Positions 35,638 through 39,021 of a stretch of DNA of 39,021 nt are shown here, in pieces. Location of the stretch: positions 1-39,021 of the forward strand of contig NZ_JADEWX010000039.1 of assembly GCF_015207395.1 (NCBI RefSeq). The letters run 5' to 3'. The stretch comes from Nodosilinea sp. LEGE 07088 (GTDB taxonomy: Bacteria > Cyanobacteriota > Cyanobacteriia > Phormidesmidales > Phormidesmidaceae). The notes under the pieces were generated by a model. It saw only the letters and a list, made by a program, of their open reading frames with translations. It was not told where the DNA came from and searched no databases. Every line of letters begins with the position of its first letter. The stretch's first letter is position 1. The position numbers were made by a program, and so were the translations under genes.

Positions 35638-36243
35638 ATGATTTTGGTGATCGACAACTACGACAGCTTTACCTACAACCTGGTGCAATACCTGGGCGAA
35701 CTGGGGGCTGAGTTGCCCGTAGCCCGCGATCTCCAGGTGTTTCGCAATGACGACATCACGGTGGATGAGATTATTGCCCTCCAGCCCGACGGCATTGTCA
35801 TTTCCCCTGGCCCTGGCACTCCCGACGACTCTGGGGTTTCCCTCGACATTCTGGCGCAGCTTGGCCCGACGCTGCCGATTTTGGGCGTCTGTCTGGGGCA
35901 CCAGAGCCTGGGCCAGGTGTTTGGGGGCCATGTGGTGCGCGCCGCTGAACTCATGCACGGCAAGACGTCTCCTATTTACCACACCGGCAAGGGCGTCTTT
36001 GCCGGGTTAGACAATCCGTTTCAGGCCACCCGCTACCACAGCCTGGTGATCGATCGCGCCACCTGCCCCGATGTCCTGGAAGTGACCGCCTGGGTTGAAG
36101 ACGGCACGATCATGGGGGTGCAGCACCGCGACTACCCCCACCTGCAAGGGGTGCAGTTTCACCCCGAGAGCATTTTGACCGAAGCGGGTATGCAAATTCT
36201 GCGGAATTTTTTGGTGTCGCTGCCGGTGCCCGTGGCGGCTTGA
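35638..36243 (+). CDS. trpG: Anthranilate / aminodeoxychorismate synthase glutaminase subunit
   Basis: 201 aa, class I glutamine amidotransferase. It opens [20 protein letters not shown]. The nucleophile Cys is in [16 protein letters not shown] (near residue 84), the oxyanion region is [14 protein letters not shown], and the catalytic His-Glu pair is in [14 protein letters not shown]. It releases ammonia from glutamine for the partner TrpE (tryptophan) or PabB (folate). The synthase subunit is not in the window, so TrpG and PabA roles cannot be told apart, and many bacteria use one protein for both. It closes the ybeY-dgkA-trpG run. Confidence 0.93.
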   Translation: MILVIDNYDSFTYNLVQYLGELGAELPVARDLQVFRNDDITVDEIIALQPDGIVISPGPGTPDDSGVSLDILAQLGPTLPILGVCLGHQSLGQVFGGHVVRAAELMHGKTSPIYHTGKGVFAGLDNPFQATRYHSLVIDRATCPDVLEVTAWVEDGTIMGVQHRDYPHLQGVQFHPESILTEAGMQILRNFLVSLPVPVAA

Positions 36244-36270
36244 GGGGAGTGGGTTTTGGCTTCTGAAATT

Positions 36271-36291
36271 CCCCGAACCGAACCTTCGGGG
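36271..36291 (+). terminator. Possible terminator hairpin after trpG
   Basis: CCCCGAA and TTCGGGG pair perfectly around a seven-base loop, 28 bases after the stop. There is no T run, so termination is uncertain. Confidence 0.4.
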
Positions 36292-36329
36292 CGGCATTGG
36301 TAGCTCTACAATTAAGCCATAGCTGCATC

Positions 36330-36662
36330 ATGCCTAATTCGAGAGTGCTTGACACCGCTATTGCTTATTCACAAACTCCCATACGGATTACCTATCAGCA
36401 GTGGGCCCATGTGGTAGAAAACCATGACTACATGGCTGGTTGCCTTGAATTTGTTCTCGAAACCTTGAGCGAACCAAATTTCATCGTTGATGGATGGGAG
36501 ACAGAACTGATTGCACTGAGGGCATATCCCAAAACGCCTATTTCTAAGAAATCAGTAGTAGTAGTCTTCAAGGAAGCTGAGCTAGAAGGATTCATGATCA
36601 CTGCTTTTATGACGTCAAAACCAGGAAAAATTTTAAGAAGAGGGATCCTATGGCAGCGATAG
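36330..36662 (+). CDS. Small protein resembling BECR-fold toxins, paired with DUF2283
   Basis: 110 aa. The layout (helical ITYQQWAHVVENHDYMAGCLEF, then strands with FIVDGWETELIALRAYP, KKSVVVVFKEAELEGFMITA and the ending ILRRGILWQR) looks like small BECR/RelE-fold nuclease-like proteins that end in 'R-x-I-L-W-x-R'. This is recognition of pattern, not of a named family. The gene overlaps the DUF2283 gene by 13 bases, which is the arrangement of a toxin-antitoxin-like unit. I prefer the ATG at 36330 over 36297. A/T-rich codon choice sets it apart from flanking genes and suggests a mobile origin. Confidence 0.6.
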   Translation: MPNSRVLDTAIAYSQTPIRITYQQWAHVVENHDYMAGCLEFVLETLSEPNFIVDGWETELIALRAYPKTPISKKSVVVVFKEAELEGFMITAFMTSKPGKILRRGILWQR

Positions 36663-36913
36663 ATATCTTGCAGTCAGTGCCCTATTTACTGCAATTGCCG
36701 TCTAAACGGACGTGGATCGACTACGACGACGAGGCAGATGTGCTTTATATCAGTTTTCAAAAGCCTCAGCAGGCCAATGACAGCGTCCTAGAGGACAGTG
36801 TTATTTATCATTATCGAGATGATGATTTAGTTGGGATCACCGTTCTACAGGCCTTGCAACGCTCAGAAGCTAATGCTTCTGTCACCTCAAGTATCCAAGG
36901 TGAGCTTGATTAG
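36650..36913 (+). CDS. DUF2283 domain protein, probable partner of the preceding gene
   Basis: 87 aa. The core WIDYDDEADVLYISFQKPQQ, then NDSVLEDSVIYHYRDDDLVG and ITVLQA, is the standard DUF2283 pattern (Y-D-x-E-A-D-x-L-Y-I). The gene starts inside the previous one (13-base overlap), so the two are translationally coupled. DUF2283 proteins commonly sit next to BECR or DUF4258-type genes and are suspected antitoxins (family-level association, from memory). No DNA-binding motif is visible. Confidence 0.75.
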   Translation: MAAIDILQSVPYLLQLPSKRTWIDYDDEADVLYISFQKPQQANDSVLEDSVIYHYRDDDLVGITVLQALQRSEANASVTSSIQGELD

Positions 36914-37015
36914 CGATCCCTGTATCTCAGCATTTGACCCGGCGGCGGAGAACTTATGGTAGTAGAATACGGGTAATTTATTAACGTTTGTAACAGAACC
37001 TCTCAGGAGTCAAGC

Positions 37016-38665
37016 ATGGGTCGGAAGCAGGCGATCGTAATCGGGGCAGGTGTCGGCGGGCTGGCCATGGGCCTGCGCCTGCAAAGCCTAGGGTTTGATA
37101 CCACCATCGTCGAAGCGCTGGATGCCCCCGGTGGACGGGCCTACGTGCGCCGCGAGCAGGGCTTTACCTTTGACATGGGGCCGACGGTGATCACGGTGCC
37201 CCACTTTATTGAGGAATTGTTTTCCCTGGAGCGCGATCGCGCCAACCTCACCGCCGCCGACTTTCCCGCCACCATCGTCGATGAGAACAAGCGGATCAAA
37301 GCGGGAGTCTCTGGCGGCCCCAACACCAGCCGCTACGTGCAGATCGTGCCGATTCTGCCCTTCTACCGCATCTACTTTGACGACGGCACCTTTTTCGACT
37401 ACGACGGCGACGAGGCCCACACCCGCGAGCAAATTCTCGCCCTGGGCGAACCGGGCGATTGGGAAGGCTACCAGCGCTTCCACGAGCAATCCCGCGCCAT
37501 CTTCGAGCGGGGCTTTTTAGAGCTGGGCTACACCCACTTTGGCGATGTGGGCACCATGCTGAAGGTGGCCCCCGACCTGCTCAAGCTCGACGCCGTGCGC
37601 AACCTGTTTCGCTTTAGCAGCCGCTACTTCAAGAGCGATAAGCTGCGCCAGGTCTTCACCTTTGAGCCGCTGCTGGTGGGCGGCAACCCCCTGTCGGTGC
37701 CCGCCATCTACGCCATGATCCACTTCGTCGAAAAGACCTGGGGCATTCACTTTGCCATGGGCGGCACCGGGGCACTGGTGCAGGGCTTTGTGAAAAAGTT
37801 TGAGGAGCTGGGCGGCACGATCAAATACAACGCCCCGGTGACAAAAATCAACGTCACCCGCCGGGAGGGTAAAAAAGTCGCCACGGGCGTTACCCTGGGC
37901 GATGGCCTGACCATGGCTGCCGACCTGGTGGTGTCAAACGCCGACTGGGCCACCACCTACGGCAAACTGATCGAACCCCAGTATCGCTTCTGGAACAGCG
38001 ACCTGCGGGTGAAGCTGAGCCAGCAGTCGATGTCGGTGTTTGTGCTCTACTTTGGGTTTAAGGCCGACGGTAACGAAGCCGACAAGCTGAGCCACCACAC
38101 CATCATCCTCGGCCCCCGCTACGAGGAACTGCTGAAAGATATCTTTGGCCGCAAGGTTCTGCCTCAGGATTTTTCCCAGTACATTCACCTCCCCACCCTC
38201 ACCGATCCTTCCCTGGCGCCGCCGGGGCACCACGCGGCCTATACCCTGGTGCCCATGCCCAACAACAAGTCGGGCATTGACTGGTCGGAGGCGGGTGATC
38301 GCCTGCGCGATATCGTCATCGACTTCCTCGACGAGCGGGGCTACCTGCCCAACCTGCGGGAGCGGCTGGTGTGCCACAGCTACATCACCCCCGACTATTT
38401 TGAACACACCCTCGACGCCCACGTGGGCAATGCCTTTGGCCTGGAGCCGCTGCTGGTGCAGTCGGCCTTTTTCCGCCCCCACAACCGCAGCGAAGACATC
38501 CAGGGGCTATACCTGGTGGGCGCTGGCACCCAGCCCGGGGCCGGTACCCCCAGCGTGATGATGTCGGCTAAGATGACGGCCCGCCTGGTGGCCGAGGACT
38601 ATGGGGTAGACGAGGCCGTGGTCAGCGGTCAGGCCAGCCCCGAGCTGAGCCCCCAACCGGTATAG
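37016..38665 (+). CDS. crtI: CrtI-type phytoene desaturase
   Basis: 549 aa FAD-dependent carotenoid desaturase. It has an N-terminal Rossmann [20 protein letters not shown], then GGRAYV and the CrtI-family stretch [18 protein letters not shown]. Central motifs are [16 protein letters not shown] and [20 protein letters not shown]. The C-terminal FAD signature is [20 protein letters not shown]. CrtI carries out phytoene desaturation to lycopene or a related poly-ene. Most cyanobacteria use the plant-like CrtP/CrtQ/CrtH enzymes; CrtI is known in Gloeobacter. From memory the sequence reads closest to Deinococcus-type CrtI. AGGAG at 37005-37009 supports the ATG at 37016. No crtB or other carotenoid gene is in the window. 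Another desaturase or carotenoid oxidase activity is possible. Confidence 0.8.
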   Translation: MGRKQAIVIGAGVGGLAMGLRLQSLGFDTTIVEALDAPGGRAYVRREQGFTFDMGPTVITVPHFIEELFSLERDRANLTAADFPATIVDENKRIKAGVSGGPNTSRYVQIVPILPFYRIYFDDGTFFDYDGDEAHTREQILALGEPGDWEGYQRFHEQSRAIFERGFLELGYTHFGDVGTMLKVAPDLLKLDAVRNLFRFSSRYFKSDKLRQVFTFEPLLVGGNPLSVPAIYAMIHFVEKTWGIHFAMGGTGALVQGFVKKFEELGGTIKYNAPVTKINVTRREGKKVATGVTLGDGLTMAADLVVSNADWATTYGKLIEPQYRFWNSDLRVKLSQQSMSVFVLYFGFKADGNEADKLSHHTIILGPRYEELLKDIFGRKVLPQDFSQYIHLPTLTDPSLAPPGHHAAYTLVPMPNNKSGIDWSEAGDRLRDIVIDFLDERGYLPNLRERLVCHSYITPDYFEHTLDAHVGNAFGLEPLLVQSAFFRPHNRSEDIQGLYLVGAGTQPGAGTPSVMMSAKMTARLVAEDYGVDEAVVSGQASPELSPQPV

Positions 38666-38956
38666 GGCGAGAATCGGTTTAGTTCTATCGAACCCTCGCA
38701 AAGTTGATTATCGGTAGGGTGTGTTCCGGCCTCAAGCCCACCTGGCGAGAAGGCAACGCTCTCCGCCCTGGCCGAAACGCACCGTTCGCAGTAGTCGAGG
38801 GGCTCGATATCGTCAGCGGTGCATTGCGGCCCAAAGGCAGAGGTTGTGAGGCTTTGCGTCGGGTCATGGGCCGTTAATACCGAATCCTGGTTACCTTAAC
38901 GGGTGACAAGGGTACTCAACGTCATGCGGTACAGGGCTTTGAGACAATAAAGGGGA
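38666..38956. other. Intergenic region downstream of crtI
   Basis: About 290 bases with no gene I can support; short minus-strand frames have poor composition. Confidence 0.35.
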
Positions 38957-38988
38957 CAAAAAATAGGGAGCCTCAGTGCAGCTCCCCT
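38957..38988 (-). terminator. Terminator for a minus-strand gene beyond the window
   Basis: Read on the minus strand: GGGAGC, nine-base loop, GCTCCC (38986-38966), then TATTTTTTG. The stem with a six-T run after it marks the end of a gene entering from the right edge. Confidence 0.75.
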
Positions 38989-39021
38989 AAACCAATATGT
39001 TTCCTGCATCCTACCAAACCA

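Overview
The window is cyanobacterial chromosome. The palindrome GCGATCGC (HIP1) is scattered through genes and intergenic DNA. Several genes are typical of cyanobacteria: a Ycf54-type factor of chlorophyll synthesis, DUF4278, DUF2808 and DUF3285 proteins, a lumenal-type pentapeptide protein, and the gene order prfB / DUF3285 / ybeY / dgkA / trpG. GC content is moderately high in most genes, which fits a Leptolyngbya/Nodosilinea-like filamentous lineage. That lineage guess is inference from gene style, not a database match.

Layout. 1-3.8 kb: a GAF-SpoIIE/PP2C phosphatase, a DUF2808 secreted protein, a 2'-5' RNA ligase-like 2H protein and a DUF4278 protein with a clear promoter and terminator. 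3.8-12.4 kb: a probable phosphate-scavenging island. An AT-rich leader with a three-unit Pho-box-like array precedes a 1435-aa multidomain phosphatase (PhoX-like, then a phytase-like domain with a GDPD domain inserted in it, then DUF4114). A 1081-aa protein follows (endonuclease/exonuclease/phosphatase domain, PhoD, DUF4114). Neither has an N-terminal signal peptide, and their C-terminal modules are about two-thirds identical. 12.8-16.1 kb: a diguanylate cyclase with seven PAS-like domains. 16.2-18.8 kb: a pentapeptide protein, an alpha/beta hydrolase and an arylamine N-acetyltransferase. 18.9-23.3 kb: cysS, with a compositionally foreign internal segment, and clpB. 23.4-27.6 kb: a methyltransferase facing an exopolysaccharide export pair (OPX plus Wzc-like). 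27.7-29.8 kb: pdxJ, ycf54 and an exported two-domain protein of unknown function.

29.8-36.3 kb: a conserved block (prfB with its programmed +1 frameshift, DUF3285, ybeY, dgkA, trpG) interrupted after prfB by about 2.9 kb of accessory debris. The debris holds two head-to-head gene fragments meeting at a HIP1 site (one is Uma2), a low-GC membrane-anchored orphan, a frameshifted PD-(D/E)XK nuclease and two antitoxin-like genes with no toxins. A truncated antitoxin-like gene next to palindromic repeats lies just upstream of prfB. 36.3-39.0 kb: an overlapping gene pair resembling a BECR-type toxin with a DUF2283 partner, then a CrtI-type phytoene desaturase, an unusual enzyme type for cyanobacteria. 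The window closes with a terminator for a minus-strand gene lying outside.

The most interesting system is the phosphate island: two giant, apparently leaderless, multi-activity phosphoesterases that together could release phosphate from monoesters, glycerophosphodiesters, possibly phytate and possibly nucleic acids, under a recognisable Pho box.
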